Assembly (NCBI GenBank): GCA_016702415.1
Contig: JADJEA010000001.1
Span: 973,001 to 1,037,000 of the forward strand
Direction: 5' to 3'
From: Nostocoides sp.
GTDB taxonomy: Bacteria > Actinomycetota > Actinomycetes > Actinomycetales > Dermatophilaceae
Length of the DNA: 64,000 bases
Translations under genes and position numbers: made by a program
Notes under the pieces: generated by a model
What the model saw: only the letters and a program-made list of their open reading frames with translations
What the model was told of the DNA's origin: nothing
Database searches by the model: none
In this document: positions 56,281 through 64,000 of the stretch, piece by piece
Layout of the letters: each line of letters begins with the position of its first letter
Position numbering within the stretch: position 1 is the first letter of the stretch

Positions 56281-57432
56281 GTGAATCTTCGTCCGGCTCG
56301 GCGCCTGGCCCAAATGGGCCTCGCGGGCGCCCTCGTCGCCGGAGTGGCCGGCGTCGCCCACTTCGACAAGTCCGTCATCCTCACGGTCGACGGCAAGACC
56401 GACTCCGTCCACGCCTTTGCCAGCACCGTCGGTGACCTGCTGCACAAGGAGGGCATCACCGTCGGCGCCCACGACCTCGTGGCCCCCGGCATCGACAGCC
56501 CCGTCCACGACGGCGAGAAGATCGTCGTGCGTTACGGCCGCAAGCTCATCGTCACCCTCGACGGGGTCAAGACCGAGTATTGGACCACCGCCGGAACCGT
56601 CGGTGCGGCCCTGACCGAACTCGGCCTGCGCGCCGACGGTGCCGTCCTTTCGGCCTCCCGCTCGGACATCCTCGGCCGCAACGGCCTCGCGCTGAGCGTC
56701 GTCACCCCCAAGACCGTCACCGTCCGCGCCGACGGCAAGGTGACCACCAAGACCACAACCGAGCCGGATGTGAAGTCCCTCCTGGCCTTCCTTCAGGTCA
56801 AGCTCGGCAGCAAGGACCTGGTCAACCCCGGCTTGAGCACGCCGCTGCAGAACGGCATGAAGCTCGTCGTGACCCGCGTCGACACCAAGACCGTCAAGAA
56901 GACCACGCACATCGATTTCGACACCGTGCGCAAGAACGACTCCTCCCTCTACAAGGGCGACACCAAAGTCCTCACCGCCGGTCGTGAGGGCACCCGGGTG
57001 ACGACCTACACCTATGTCCTCCACGACGGCAAGGTCGTCAAGAAGGAGAAGGTCTCCTCCAAGGTCACCGTCTCGGCCCGGGACGAGGTCCTTGCCGTCG
57101 GAACCAAGGAGCGCCCCGCGCCCTCGACCCCGCCGAGCACCGGTGGCGGCTCGTCCGGCGGCGGTTCCACCTCCGGGGCTGGCCTCAACCTCGCCAACGC
57201 GGCGATGTGGGACCGGATCGCGATGTGCGAGTCCGGCGGCAACTGGCACATCAACACCGGCAACGGCTACTACGGCGGCCTTCAGTTCGCCTACTCGTCC
57301 TGGCTCGCCTGGGGCGGCGCCGACTTCGCCCCTCGCGCCGACCTCGCCAGCCGTGAGCAGCAGATCACCGTCGCCAACCGCTACTACGCGGTCGCCGGGC
57401 TCTCCCCCTGGGGCTGCGCCGGCGCGGCCTGA
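56281..57432 (+). CDS. rpfB: Resuscitation-promoting factor RpfB
   Basis: 383 aa. N-terminal membrane helix (about 8-28), three DUF348 repeats (about 33-190; e.g. ILTVDGKTDSVHAFASTVGD), a G5 domain (to about 285), Gly/Ser linker (293-312) and the Rpf transglycosylase domain with catalytic Glu in MWDRIAMCESGGNWHINTGN and the usual CxS-GGLQF. Activates growth of resting cells by peptidoglycan cleavage. GTG start with GGAGC upstream; long 283-bp upstream region with the Crp site. Terminated by the hairpin at 57525. Confidence 0.95.
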   Translation: MNLRPARRLAQMGLAGALVAGVAGVAHFDKSVILTVDGKTDSVHAFASTVGDLLHKEGITVGAHDLVAPGIDSPVHDGEKIVVRYGRKLIVTLDGVKTEYWTTAGTVGAALTELGLRADGAVLSASRSDILGRNGLALSVVTPKTVTVRADGKVTTKTTTEPDVKSLLAFLQVKLGSKDLVNPGLSTPLQNGMKLVVTRVDTKTVKKTTHIDFDTVRKNDSSLYKGDTKVLTAGREGTRVTTYTYVLHDGKVVKKEKVSSKVTVSARDEVLAVGTKERPAPSTPPSTGGGSSGGGSTSGAGLNLANAAMWDRIAMCESGGNWHINTGNGYYGGLQFAYSSWLAWGGADFAPRADLASREQQITVANRYYAVAGLSPWGCAGAA

Positions 57433-57524
57433 CGCTCACCCAGTCCGGCCATCGGCTCGACACGGCCAACCTGCCTTCGGCGATTCTGCCTCCGGCCAGG
57501 CCGAGACCGCCGCGAGCGACCAGC

Positions 57525-57573
57525 GCGCGATGAGGTCGTGCCCCCGTCCCCCGGGGGCACGACCTCATCGCGC
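57525..57573 (+). terminator. 22-bp perfect hairpin terminator after rpfB
   Basis: Arms 57525-57546 and 57552-57573 are fully complementary around a 5-nt loop (TCCCC). Confidence 0.85.
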
Positions 57574-57592
57574 TCCCGGCACTCGCGGGCTT

Positions 57593-57630
57593 TGCCGGTG
57601 CCTGCGTGCCGGTGCCTGCGTGCCGGTGCC
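57593..57630. repeat. 14-bp direct repeat, about 2.7 units, between rpfB and ksgA
   Basis: TGCCGGTGCCTGCG at 57593 and 57607, with a partial third copy from 57621. Non-coding. Confidence 0.8.
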
Positions 57631-57707
57631 GCGAGCGCCGTAGTGGCTGCCGACGCCGGTCGCCACGGGTGCAGCCTTCGCCCAGGCCGGCGGCATAGGT
57701 TGGGCGC

Positions 57708-58580
57708 ATGCCCGCCGACGTGACCTATCTCGGAGCCGGGGCGGTGCGCGAGCTGGCCGCCCGCCTCGGGGTCCGTCCGACCAAGACGTGGGGCCAGAAC
57801 TTCGTCGTCGACGCCAACACCGTCAAGCGGATCGTCCGCCTCGGGCAGGTGGGCCCGGACGACGTCGTCCTCGAGATCGGGCCCGGGCTCGGCTCGCTCA
57901 CCCTGGGGTTGGCCGCCGAGGCGGCTGCGGTGTATGCCGTGGAGATCGACCCCGTCCTGGCGGCGGCCCTCCCGGGGACGCTCGCGGCATACGCCCCGGC
58001 GCGCGCCGACCGGGTCCACGTCCTCGCCCAGGATGCGTTGACGTTGACCGACCTCCCGCAGCCGCCGACGAGGGTGGTGGCGAATCTCCCCTATAACGTC
58101 GCGGTCCCGGTCGTCCTGCACGTCCTGGGCCGCTTCCCGACCATCGAGCGGGTGATGGTCATGGTCCAGCTCGAGGTTGCCGAGCGGCTCGCCGCGCCAC
58201 CCGGCAGCCGCACCTATGGCGCGCCCAGCGTCAAAGCGGCTTGGTACGGGCACGCGCGCCTGGCCGGGACGGTCCCGCGGTCGGTGTTCTGGCCGGTCCC
58301 GAATGTCGACTCCGGTCTGGTCTCGGTGGACCGGCAGGCCCCGCCCACCGCGCCGGTCGCCCGCGAGGAGGTTTTCGCCGTCGTCGATGCGGCCTTCGCC
58401 CAACGCCGCAAAATGCTGCGCTCCGCCCTCGCCCGGATGGCCGGCTCCCCGGCGGCCGCGGCCGTGGCGCTCGAGGCGGCCGGGGTCGACCCCACCCTTC
58501 GCGGTGAGCAACTCGACGTCGCCGCCTTCGCCCGGGTGGCGGCGAGCCTGCGCCACATGGGTCCCGTCGTTCATGGTTAG
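57708..58580 (+). CDS. ksgA: 16S rRNA dimethyladenosine transferase (KsgA/RsmA)
   Basis: 290 aa; dimethylates A1518 and A1519 of 16S rRNA. KTWGQNFVVDANTVKRIV, LEIGPGLGSLTLGL (SAM loop), AVEIDPVLA and ANLPYNVAVPV (catalytic NLPY). ATG 57708 with TAGGTT exactly six bases upstream (57696-57701), so leaderless. Orthologue of Rv1010, followed by ispE as in mycobacteria. Confidence 0.94.
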   Translation: MPADVTYLGAGAVRELAARLGVRPTKTWGQNFVVDANTVKRIVRLGQVGPDDVVLEIGPGLGSLTLGLAAEAAAVYAVEIDPVLAAALPGTLAAYAPARADRVHVLAQDALTLTDLPQPPTRVVANLPYNVAVPVVLHVLGRFPTIERVMVMVQLEVAERLAAPPGSRTYGAPSVKAAWYGHARLAGTVPRSVFWPVPNVDSGLVSVDRQAPPTAPVAREEVFAVVDAAFAQRRKMLRSALARMAGSPAAAAVALEAAGVDPTLRGEQLDVAAFARVAASLRHMGPVVHG

Positions 58581-58589
58581 GTGGAGGGC

Positions 58590-59522
58590 ATGACCCCCGC
58601 CGCCGGAGCCCGCTCGGAGGTCCTGGTCCGGGCACCGGCCAAGGTCAACCTCGAGCTGCGGGTCGGCCCACTGCGGCGGGACGGATTTCACCAGCTTGCG
58701 ACCGTCTATCAAGCCGTCAGCCTCTACGACACGGTGTGCGCGAGCCCGGCGGACGACTGGGACCTCGACCTCGCCGGCCGCACCACCTCGGGTGTCCCCT
58801 TGGACACCACGAATCTCGCCCTCCGTGCCGCCGCCGCCCTCGCCCGGGCCGCGGGTCTCGGCGAGCGCGCCGCGCTCCACATCACCAAGGAGATCCCCGT
58901 CTCCGGTGGTATGGCGGGCGGGTCGACCGACGCGGCCGCCGCCCTCGTCGCCTGTAATCGACTTTGGGGACTCGACTGGAGCCTCGATGAGCTGGAGCCC
59001 ATCGCCGCCCGGCTCGGCAGCGATATCCCCTTCCTGCTACGCGGCGGCACCGCCCTCGGCAGCGGCCGGGGCGAACAAGTGGTCCCGGTGTTGGCGAAGG
59101 GGATCTATCACTGGGTCTTCGCCCTCGCCGAGGAGGGTCTGTCCACCCCCGAGGTGTATGCCGAGTGCGAGCGCCTTCGTGAGGCCGCGGCCGCCGAGGT
59201 CGACCAGCCCGCCCCGACCGCCGATCTCCTGGGGGCGCTGCGAGCCGGTGACGTGCGCGCTGTGGGTCGGCTGCTCGCCAATGACCTCCAGCCGGCGGCC
59301 CTGTCGCTCCAGCCGGGGCTGGCCGCCATCCTCGATGAGGGCCTGGCCCAGGGCGCCCTCGGCGGCATCGTTTCCGGCTCCGGCCCGACGATCGCCTTCC
59401 TTGCCGCCGGCCGGGAGGCCGCCCTCGACCTCTCCGTCGCCCTCATCGCCTCGGGCGCGGTGCGCGATGTCCGGCGTGCGGTGGGTCCGGTCCCCGGCGC
59501 GCAGCTCGATCCCACCGCCTGA
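58590..59522 (+). CDS. ispE: 4-diphosphocytidyl-2-C-methyl-D-erythritol kinase
   Basis: 310 aa GHMP kinase of the MEP pathway. PAKVNLELRVG (substrate side), IPVSGGMAGGSTDAAAALVA (ATP loop) and IVSGSGPTIAFLAAG. ATG 58590 is used; GTG 58581 in frame is an alternative. Its stop overlaps the next ATG by one base (TGATG), coupling it to the ABC-F gene. Confidence 0.92.
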   Translation: MTPAAGARSEVLVRAPAKVNLELRVGPLRRDGFHQLATVYQAVSLYDTVCASPADDWDLDLAGRTTSGVPLDTTNLALRAAAALARAAGLGERAALHITKEIPVSGGMAGGSTDAAAALVACNRLWGLDWSLDELEPIAARLGSDIPFLLRGGTALGSGRGEQVVPVLAKGIYHWVFALAEEGLSTPEVYAECERLREAAAAEVDQPAPTADLLGALRAGDVRAVGRLLANDLQPAALSLQPGLAAILDEGLAQGALGGIVSGSGPTIAFLAAGREAALDLSVALIASGAVRDVRRAVGPVPGAQLDPTA

Positions 59523-61429
59523 TGGCCAATCTCGTCAACGTCGATCGCGCGACGGTCACCGCGGGCACCCGCGCGATCCTCGACGGCGTCTCCCTCGGGG
59601 TCGCGACGGGGGACCGGATCGGGGTGGTGGGCCGCAATGGCGGCGGCAAGACGACCCTCCTGCGGGTTCTCGCCCGGTCGCGCGAGGTCGATTCCGGCCG
59701 GATCACGCACACCGGCTCCTTGCGCCTGGCCGGGGTGGCCCAAGACGACGATCTCGCGGCCGGACTGACCGTGCGCGAGGCCGTCCACGGCGACCTCGAC
59801 GAGCACGAGTGGGCCTCCCAACCTCGGGTTCGCGACATACTCGCCGGTCTCCTCGGCGACGCCCAGGCGAGCGCCGTCGGTGGTCTGGACGCCCCCGTCG
59901 CCACGCTGTCGGGAGGGGAGCGGCGGCGCGTCTCGCTCGCCCGGGCCCTGGCCGCCGACGCCAATCTCCTGCTCCTCGACGAGCCGACCAACCATCTCGA
60001 CGTCGAGGGGGTCGCCTGGCTCGCCGATCACCTGACGACGGCATGGGCGCGCCCCGACCGGGCCCTGGTCGTCGTCACCCACGACCGCTGGTTCCTCGAC
60101 GCGGTGAGCACCCTGACCTGGGAGGTCGTCGACGGGCGGGTGGAGGCGTACGACGGGGGGTATGCGGCATACGTCCTCGCGCGGGCGGAGCGGGAGCGGA
60201 TCTCGGCGGTCACCGCGGAACGGCGCGACAACCTCCTCCGGAAGGAACTCGCGTGGTTGCGCCGGGGAGCGCCGGCGCGCACGAGCAAGCCGAGGTTCCG
60301 GATCGAGGCGGCCAATGCGCTGATCGCCGACGAACCCCCGCCCCGGGACCGGCTCGAGCTGGCCCGCTTCGCCGGGACGCGACTGGGTAAGGATGTCGTC
60401 GACCTCCACGATGCGAGCTTGCGCCTGGGTGAGGTCACCCTCCTGAACCGGGTGACATGGCAACTCGCGCCGGGCGAGCGGATCGGCCTGATCGGGGTCA
60501 ACGGGGCGGGCAAGTCGACCCTGCTGCGGGTGCTCTCCGGCGACCAGCCCCTCGATTCGGGCCGTCGCAAGGAGGGCGTCACGGTGCGGGTCGGCTTCGT
60601 CACCCAGGACGTGCGCGAACTCGACGAGCTCGCCGATGCCCGGGTCATCGAGGTCATCGAATCGGTGCGGGTCGTCACCACCGTGGGCGGCAAGCAGATC
60701 AGCGCGAGCCAGCTCGCCACCCGCCTCGGTTTCCCCGGCCCCCGCCAGCAGGCCCGCGTTCGCGATCTCTCCGGGGGTGAGCGCCGCCGCCTCCAGATCC
60801 TGCGGGTGCTCCTCGACGAGCCCAATCTCCTCCTCCTCGACGAGCCGACGAATGACCTCGATATCGACACCCTCACCGCGGTCGAGGACGTCCTCGACGG
60901 CTGGGCCGGCACCCTTGTCGTCGTCTCCCACGACCGGTACCTCCTCGAGCGCATCACCGATACCCAGTTCGCCTTGATGGGGGACGGGCGGGTGCGCCAC
61001 CTCCCGGGCGGGGTGGAGGAATACCTCGCCCTACGGCATACGCGCCGGTATGCCGCGCCCTCCCCTCGCGCGGCGACCACCCCCCGCAGTGGCCAGGCTC
61101 CCGGGACCGGCCCCGCCGGGCCGAACGCAGGCGCACCGAACGCAGGCGCACCGATCCCCGGCGCGGACGCGACCACCCCGCCGTCCCCGACGCCGCCGGC
61201 CCGCGCGGCATCCCCGGCCCAGCAGCGGGAGGCCCGCAAGACGCTCGCGCGCGTGGAGAAGGCGCTGACGCGGCTCCACGACCGCGAGCAGCGCCTCCAT
61301 GCCGAGATGGCCGCCGCCGCGAACGATCACGCCGCGCTGACTCGACTGCACGCCCAGGTGCGCGATCTCGCGGCCGAGGAGGCGCTGTTAGAGATGGAAT
61401 GGCTCGAGGCGGCCGATATCGTCGGCTGA
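59522..61429 (+). CDS. ABC-F family ATPase
   Basis: 635 aa, two ABC domains in one chain, no membrane part. Domain 1: GRNGGGKTTLL, LSGGERRRVSLARAL, LLLDEPTNHLD; domain 2: GVNGAGKSTLL, LSGGERRRLQILRVL, LLLDEPTNDLD. Connecting linker is the translation-factor (Uup-like) type; C-terminal coiled coil (about 570-630). A Gly/Ala/Pro-rich stretch at about 520-560 is coded by two 15-bp repeats (61123-61152). Likely ribosome-associated; could give antibiotic protection, not proven. Confidence 0.9.
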   Translation: MANLVNVDRATVTAGTRAILDGVSLGVATGDRIGVVGRNGGGKTTLLRVLARSREVDSGRITHTGSLRLAGVAQDDDLAAGLTVREAVHGDLDEHEWASQPRVRDILAGLLGDAQASAVGGLDAPVATLSGGERRRVSLARALAADANLLLLDEPTNHLDVEGVAWLADHLTTAWARPDRALVVVTHDRWFLDAVSTLTWEVVDGRVEAYDGGYAAYVLARAERERISAVTAERRDNLLRKELAWLRRGAPARTSKPRFRIEAANALIADEPPPRDRLELARFAGTRLGKDVVDLHDASLRLGEVTLLNRVTWQLAPGERIGLIGVNGAGKSTLLRVLSGDQPLDSGRRKEGVTVRVGFVTQDVRELDELADARVIEVIESVRVVTTVGGKQISASQLATRLGFPGPRQQARVRDLSGGERRRLQILRVLLDEPNLLLLDEPTNDLDIDTLTAVEDVLDGWAGTLVVVSHDRYLLERITDTQFALMGDGRVRHLPGGVEEYLALRHTRRYAAPSPRAATTPRSGQAPGTGPAGPNAGAPNAGAPIPGADATTPPSPTPPARAASPAQQREARKTLARVEKALTRLHDREQRLHAEMAAAANDHAALTRLHAQVRDLAAEEALLEMEWLEAADIVG

Positions 61430-61509
61430 GCGCCGGTCCGGCCAAGCGCTGATGCCGGGACGGGGGAGTCGGCCGCAGCAGCACCCGTCGAGCCAGGGCG
61501 GCGTCGCGC

Positions 61510-62016
61510 TCAGTCCGAGCGAGCGGGAAGGCCGAGTCCGGCTTGAAGGGCCCGCAGGAGCTGCGCGAGTCGCTCCCGGTCCGGCTGGTCGAGGCCGGCC
61601 AGGAGGGCGCGCTCGTGGTCGAGCAAGGTCGTCATCGCGCCGTCGACGCAGTCCAGCCCGTCGGGAGTCAAAGTGACGATGACCCCCCGACGGTCGCGCC
61701 GCGATGGCCGACGTGAGACCAGACCCCGGGCCAGCAGCCGGTCGATCCGGTTCGTCATCGTCCCGCTCGTCACCAGCGTTGCCTCGGCGAGCTTGCCGGG
61801 GGAGAGCTCATAGGGCGCACCCGCCCGGCGCAGCGCACTGAGGACGTCGAACTCCCACAGCTCCAGGTCGTGCGCCGCGAAGGCCGCGCTGCGGGCATGG
61901 TCGAGCCGACGCGCCAGGCGGCCGACACGCGACAGGATCTGCAGCGGGCTGACGTCGAGATCGGGTCGCTCGCGGCGCCATGCGGCGACGATCGCATCGA
62001 CATCGTCGGGAACCAT
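61510..62016 (-). CDS. tamR: MarR-family regulator, UrtR/TamR type
   Basis: 168 aa. N-terminal extension with Trp (VDAIVAAWRRERPDLDVSPL) and LQILSRVGRLARRLDHAR are typical of the UrtR subgroup, whose Trp/Asp/Arg residues bind urate-like ligands. Winged HTH: LVTSGTMTNRIDRLLARGLVSRRPSRRDRRG. Divergent to tam, the arrangement of Streptomyces TamR. Leaderless: TACCAT (62023-62028, minus) six bases before ATG 62016. The start codon sits inside a 16-bp palindrome (62012-62027). Confidence 0.85.
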   Translation of the reverse strand: MVPDDVDAIVAAWRRERPDLDVSPLQILSRVGRLARRLDHARSAAFAAHDLELWEFDVLSALRRAGAPYELSPGKLAEATLVTSGTMTNRIDRLLARGLVSRRPSRRDRRGVIVTLTPDGLDCVDGAMTTLLDHERALLAGLDQPDRERLAQLLRALQAGLGLPARSD

Positions 62017-62046
62017 TTCCAAATGGTAACGCGTCAAGTATCTTGA
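62012..62046. promoter_or_regulatory. TamR operator region: two palindromes
   Basis: ACCATTTCCAAATGGT (62012-62027; perfect 7+2+7) covers the tamR start and -10, and TCAAG-TAT-CTTGA (62034-62046) lies between the divergent promoters. A third, TCGAA-N7-TTCGA (62049-62065), lies just beyond. These could repress both genes. Confidence 0.65.
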
Positions 62047-62076
62047 TATCGAACTATCGATTCGAGGAGGGCGCCG

Positions 62077-62886
62077 ATGTCCGTCCGATGGGATCCCATC
62101 CAATACGGGGCCTTCGCCGATGAGCGCGGCCGACCGTTCGCCGATCTCGTCTCGCGCATCGAGGCCGACGGTCCGGGCGTCGTGCTCGATCTCGGTTGTG
62201 GCGACGGCCCCTTGACCCTGGCGCTGACCGCCCGGTGGCCCCGCGCGCGGGTCGTCGGCGTCGACGCCTCGGCGGAGATGCTCGGGCGAGCGCGACACCT
62301 CGACGGTGCCGACCGAGTGACCTGGATCGAGGCGGATCTGACCGAGTGGGATATCAGCGCGCCGGTCGGGCCTCCCGACGTCGTCGTCAGTAATGCGCTC
62401 CTCCAATGGATTCCGCGCCACCTCGAACTCCTCGCCGAGTGGGCGGCCGCCCTGGCCCCCGGGGGGTGGCTGGCGATCCAGGTGCCCGGCAACTTCGAGG
62501 CGCCCAGCCATGCGCTCATGCGGGAGGTCGCCCGGGAGCACCCCCGCCGGGACGAGCTCGCGGTCGCCCTGCGTCGACCCGCCAGCGCGGAGCCCCGCAG
62601 CTACCTCCACATCCTCGAGCGCGCCGGCCTCATCGCCGATGTGTGGGAGACGACCTATCTCCACGTCCTGGACCGGGACGGCGCACACGAAAACCCCGTC
62701 CTGGAGTGGGTCCGTGGGACCGGCCTGCGTCCGGTCTTGGCCGTCCTGACCGATCCCGCCGAACGCGAGTCCTTCCTGGTGCCGTATGCCGAGCGCCTCC
62801 GCGCCGCGTATCCACGCACCTCCGCCGGCGTGGTCCTGCCGTTCCGCCGCATCTTCGCGGTGGCCCGGCGCCCGGCCCTGGCGTGA
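62077..62886 (+). CDS. tam: Trans-aconitate 2-methyltransferase
   Basis: 269 aa SAM methyltransferase. WDPIQYGAFADERGRPFADL is the characteristic Tam start; VLDLGCGDGPLTLAL, VVGVDASAEMLGRAR and DVVVSNALLQWIPRHLE follow. Methylates the aconitase inhibitor trans-aconitate. Leader with strong GAGGAGGG (62064-62071). Divergent to tamR. Confidence 0.9.
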   Translation: MSVRWDPIQYGAFADERGRPFADLVSRIEADGPGVVLDLGCGDGPLTLALTARWPRARVVGVDASAEMLGRARHLDGADRVTWIEADLTEWDISAPVGPPDVVVSNALLQWIPRHLELLAEWAAALAPGGWLAIQVPGNFEAPSHALMREVAREHPRRDELAVALRRPASAEPRSYLHILERAGLIADVWETTYLHVLDRDGAHENPVLEWVRGTGLRPVLAVLTDPAERESFLVPYAERLRAAYPRTSAGVVLPFRRIFAVARRPALA

Positions 62887-62913
62887 GCCGACCATCCACG
62901 TCCTGGCGGCCGG

Positions 62914-63570
62914 TCAGGATGGGGTCGCGCGATCGGTGAGGGTCGGCTTCGGGTCCATCCCGGTCAGTCCGTTCCACGCGAGGTTGACCAGGTGCGCGGC
63001 GACATCGGCCTTCTTGAACCGGCGTTGATCCATCCACCACTGCCCGGTGAGGGCGACCATCCCGACGAGCATCTGGGCATACATCGGTGCGGTCCGCGGA
63101 TCGAGGCGGCGCGAGACGAACTGGTGCGCGAGGAGATGCTCGACCTGGGAGGCGACATCGCTCATGAGGCTCGCGAAATTGCCGGTCTGCTGCCCGGGCG
63201 GGGAGTCACGCACGAGGATGCGGAACCCGTCGGTGCTGCCCTCGACATAGTCCAGCAGCGCCAGCGCCGCGCGCTCGATGAGTTCCCGGGCGGTCCCGGT
63301 GGAGGCGAGAGCGTCGGTGATCGCCGTCGTCAGGGTGCGGATCTCGCGGTCGACGACCACGGCATACAACCCCTCCTTGCCGCCGAAGTGCTCGTAAACC
63401 ACCGGCTTCGACACCTCCGCCCGGGCGGCGATCTCCTCGACGCTGGTGCCCTCGTAACCGCGCTCGGCGAACAGCGTCCGGCCGATCGCGATGAGTTGCT
63501 CGCGCCGCTCCGTCCCGGTCATCCGGGCGCGGGCCCCCCGCTCCCTGCGCTGCGCTCGCGACCCGCTCAC
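62914..63570 (-). CDS. TetR-family regulator
   Basis: 218 aa; a start at 63522 (MTGTERREQL) would be shorter and more usual. HTH: REQLIAIGRTLFAERGYEGT, SVEEIAARAEVSKPVVYEHF. C-terminal domain has ...DYVEGSTDGFRILVRDSPPG and GQWWMDQRRF, as in TetR regulators of lipid-related genes. Target unknown; convergent with tam. Closely follows a GTATGCC word upstream. Confidence 0.82.
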   Translation of the reverse strand: MSGSRAQRRERGARARMTGTERREQLIAIGRTLFAERGYEGTSVEEIAARAEVSKPVVYEHFGGKEGLYAVVVDREIRTLTTAITDALASTGTARELIERAALALLDYVEGSTDGFRILVRDSPPGQQTGNFASLMSDVASQVEHLLAHQFVSRRLDPRTAPMYAQMLVGMVALTGQWWMDQRRFKKADVAAHLVNLAWNGLTGMDPKPTLTDRATPS

Positions 63571-63663
63571 CCTGCCATTCTTCCAGCCGTATGCCGCCGC
63601 CCCAGCCCGCGCGTCGGCCGGGCCCCGGGTGCTCGACTACGCTGAACGGGTTCGCTTCGGCGA

Positions 63664-63742
63664 TCCCCGGTTGGTCTGCTGGCAGGGCCCGCCTGACTTT
63701 GAATCAGGACTAGCGTCGGTGGTTCGATTCCACCCCGGGGAG
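63664..63742 (+). tRNA. tRNA-Gln (TTG anticodon)
   Basis: Acceptor TCCCCGG (63664-63670) with CCGGGGA (63735-63741), discriminator G; anticodon stem CCTGA/TCAGG with loop CTTTGAA (anticodon TTG); T-arm GGTGG/CCACC with TTCGATT. The D-arm (GGTC...GGCC) and 9-base variable loop are slightly long. Mycobacterial tRNA-Gln is at the same place. TACGCT at 63638-63643 is a likely -10. Confidence 0.85.
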
Positions 63743-63748
63743 CTCACG

Positions 63749-63782
63749 GAGTGCGCGGTGCCAGGGAGTGCGCGGTGCCAGG
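63749..63782. repeat. Two 17-bp tandem copies after tRNA-Gln
   Basis: GAGTGCGCGGTGCCAGG at 63749-63765 and 63766-63782, directly adjacent to the tRNA 3-prime end. Confidence 0.85.
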
Positions 63783-63873
63783 GGACAACGGGCAGTGCGG
63801 CAACGTGCGTGCGATACTCCTGGTTTACGCCTGGTAATGACGGTGAGGACACGACCGCAAGGGGGACCTTCTG

Positions 63874-64000
63874 GTGGGCAAGCACGCGAGGCGGCGCAGC
63901 AACGTCCCAGCGGTGCTGGGGATGGCGGTGCTGGTGGCGGCCCTGGTGCTGGTCGGGGTCAGGCTGTTCTCGGGCACCCGGAAGTCCACAGCCGGTCCCG
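63874..64000 (+). CDS. N-terminus of a membrane-anchored or secreted protein (cut by window end)
   Basis: GTG 63874 after AAGGGGGAC (63868 region). 42 codons: basic start VGKHARRRSNVP, then a hydrophobic helix AVLGMAVLVAALVLVGVRLF, then GTRKSTAGP. This start pattern is common in actinobacterial secreted or anchored proteins; no domain is in view. Confidence 0.55.
   Translation, partial: MGKHARRRSNVPAVLGMAVLVAALVLVGVRLFSGTRKSTAGP

Noticed and set aside
63664..63742. tRNA-Sec or suppressor-type tRNA
   Set aside because: Acceptor and T-arm lengths are normal and anticodon is TTG; slightly long D-arm and variable loop are insufficient.

Overview
High-GC Gram-positive (actinobacterial) chromosome. 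The evidence is roughly 70 percent GC, frequent GTG starts, GTGA/ATGA stop-start overlaps, an IdeR-type regulator, an RpfB-type resuscitation factor, a PMT-type mannosyltransferase, a SepX/GlpR-like divisome protein and menaquinone biosynthesis (menB). Gene order resembles the mycobacterial blocks mscL to sepX (Rv0985c-Rv0996) and pmt/rsmI to tRNA-Gln (Rv1002c-Rv1018 region). The family is probably Micrococcales (Dermatophilaceae/Intrasporangiaceae-like), but that is inference.

Layout. 1-8.7 kb: serC (partial), a 29-aa peptide gene, citrate synthase, an intergenic repeat cluster, the coupled operon pdxH-MFS-ideR, a c-di-AMP (ydaO-type) riboswitch in front of an NlpC/P60 hydrolase, a macro-domain protein, a PH-domain protein and menB. 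8.7-13.7 kb: an accessory island holding a stop-start-coupled cassette of unknown genes cut by an IS1380-family element, and a DUF4037 gene between two ~107-bp direct repeats; its right edge truncates a proline iminopeptidase gene. 13.7-24.4 kb: PhyH-type dioxygenase, tRNA-Arg, cupin, LigD-type polymerase domain, lysG/lysE, an MFS gene and a very large ATPase-nuclease. Four consecutive genes here carry frameshifts.

24.5-43.5 kb: the conserved mscL, SAF protein, MTA phosphorylase, Ruc-like zinc ribbon, antiporter, 5-FCL, UGPase, moeA/glp, moaC, mog, rimJ, sepX/glpR series, then a deacetylase, tRNA-Ala, AI-2E exporter, a TM0106-type RecB/helicase, pmt and rsmI. 43.5-53.2 kb: spermidine-synthase-like protein, sdhCAB, small proteins, transporters, a TetR system with a 62-aa membrane peptide, DUF4126 and a secreted protein. 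53.3-64 kb: metG, tatD, rpfB (perfect Crp box upstream), ksgA, ispE, ABC-F, the divergent tamR/tam pair, TetR, tRNA-Gln and a truncated membrane-protein gene.

Three patterns cross the window. First, the heptamer GGCATAC/GTATGCC is found about 75 times, in every reading frame and between genes, but not in the 8.7-13.7 kb island. Second, about 19 genes have a TANNNT hexamer 6-7 nt before the start codon, the signature of leaderless transcripts. Third, several genes are broken by 1-2 nt indels, mostly in G runs. All counts are by eye.
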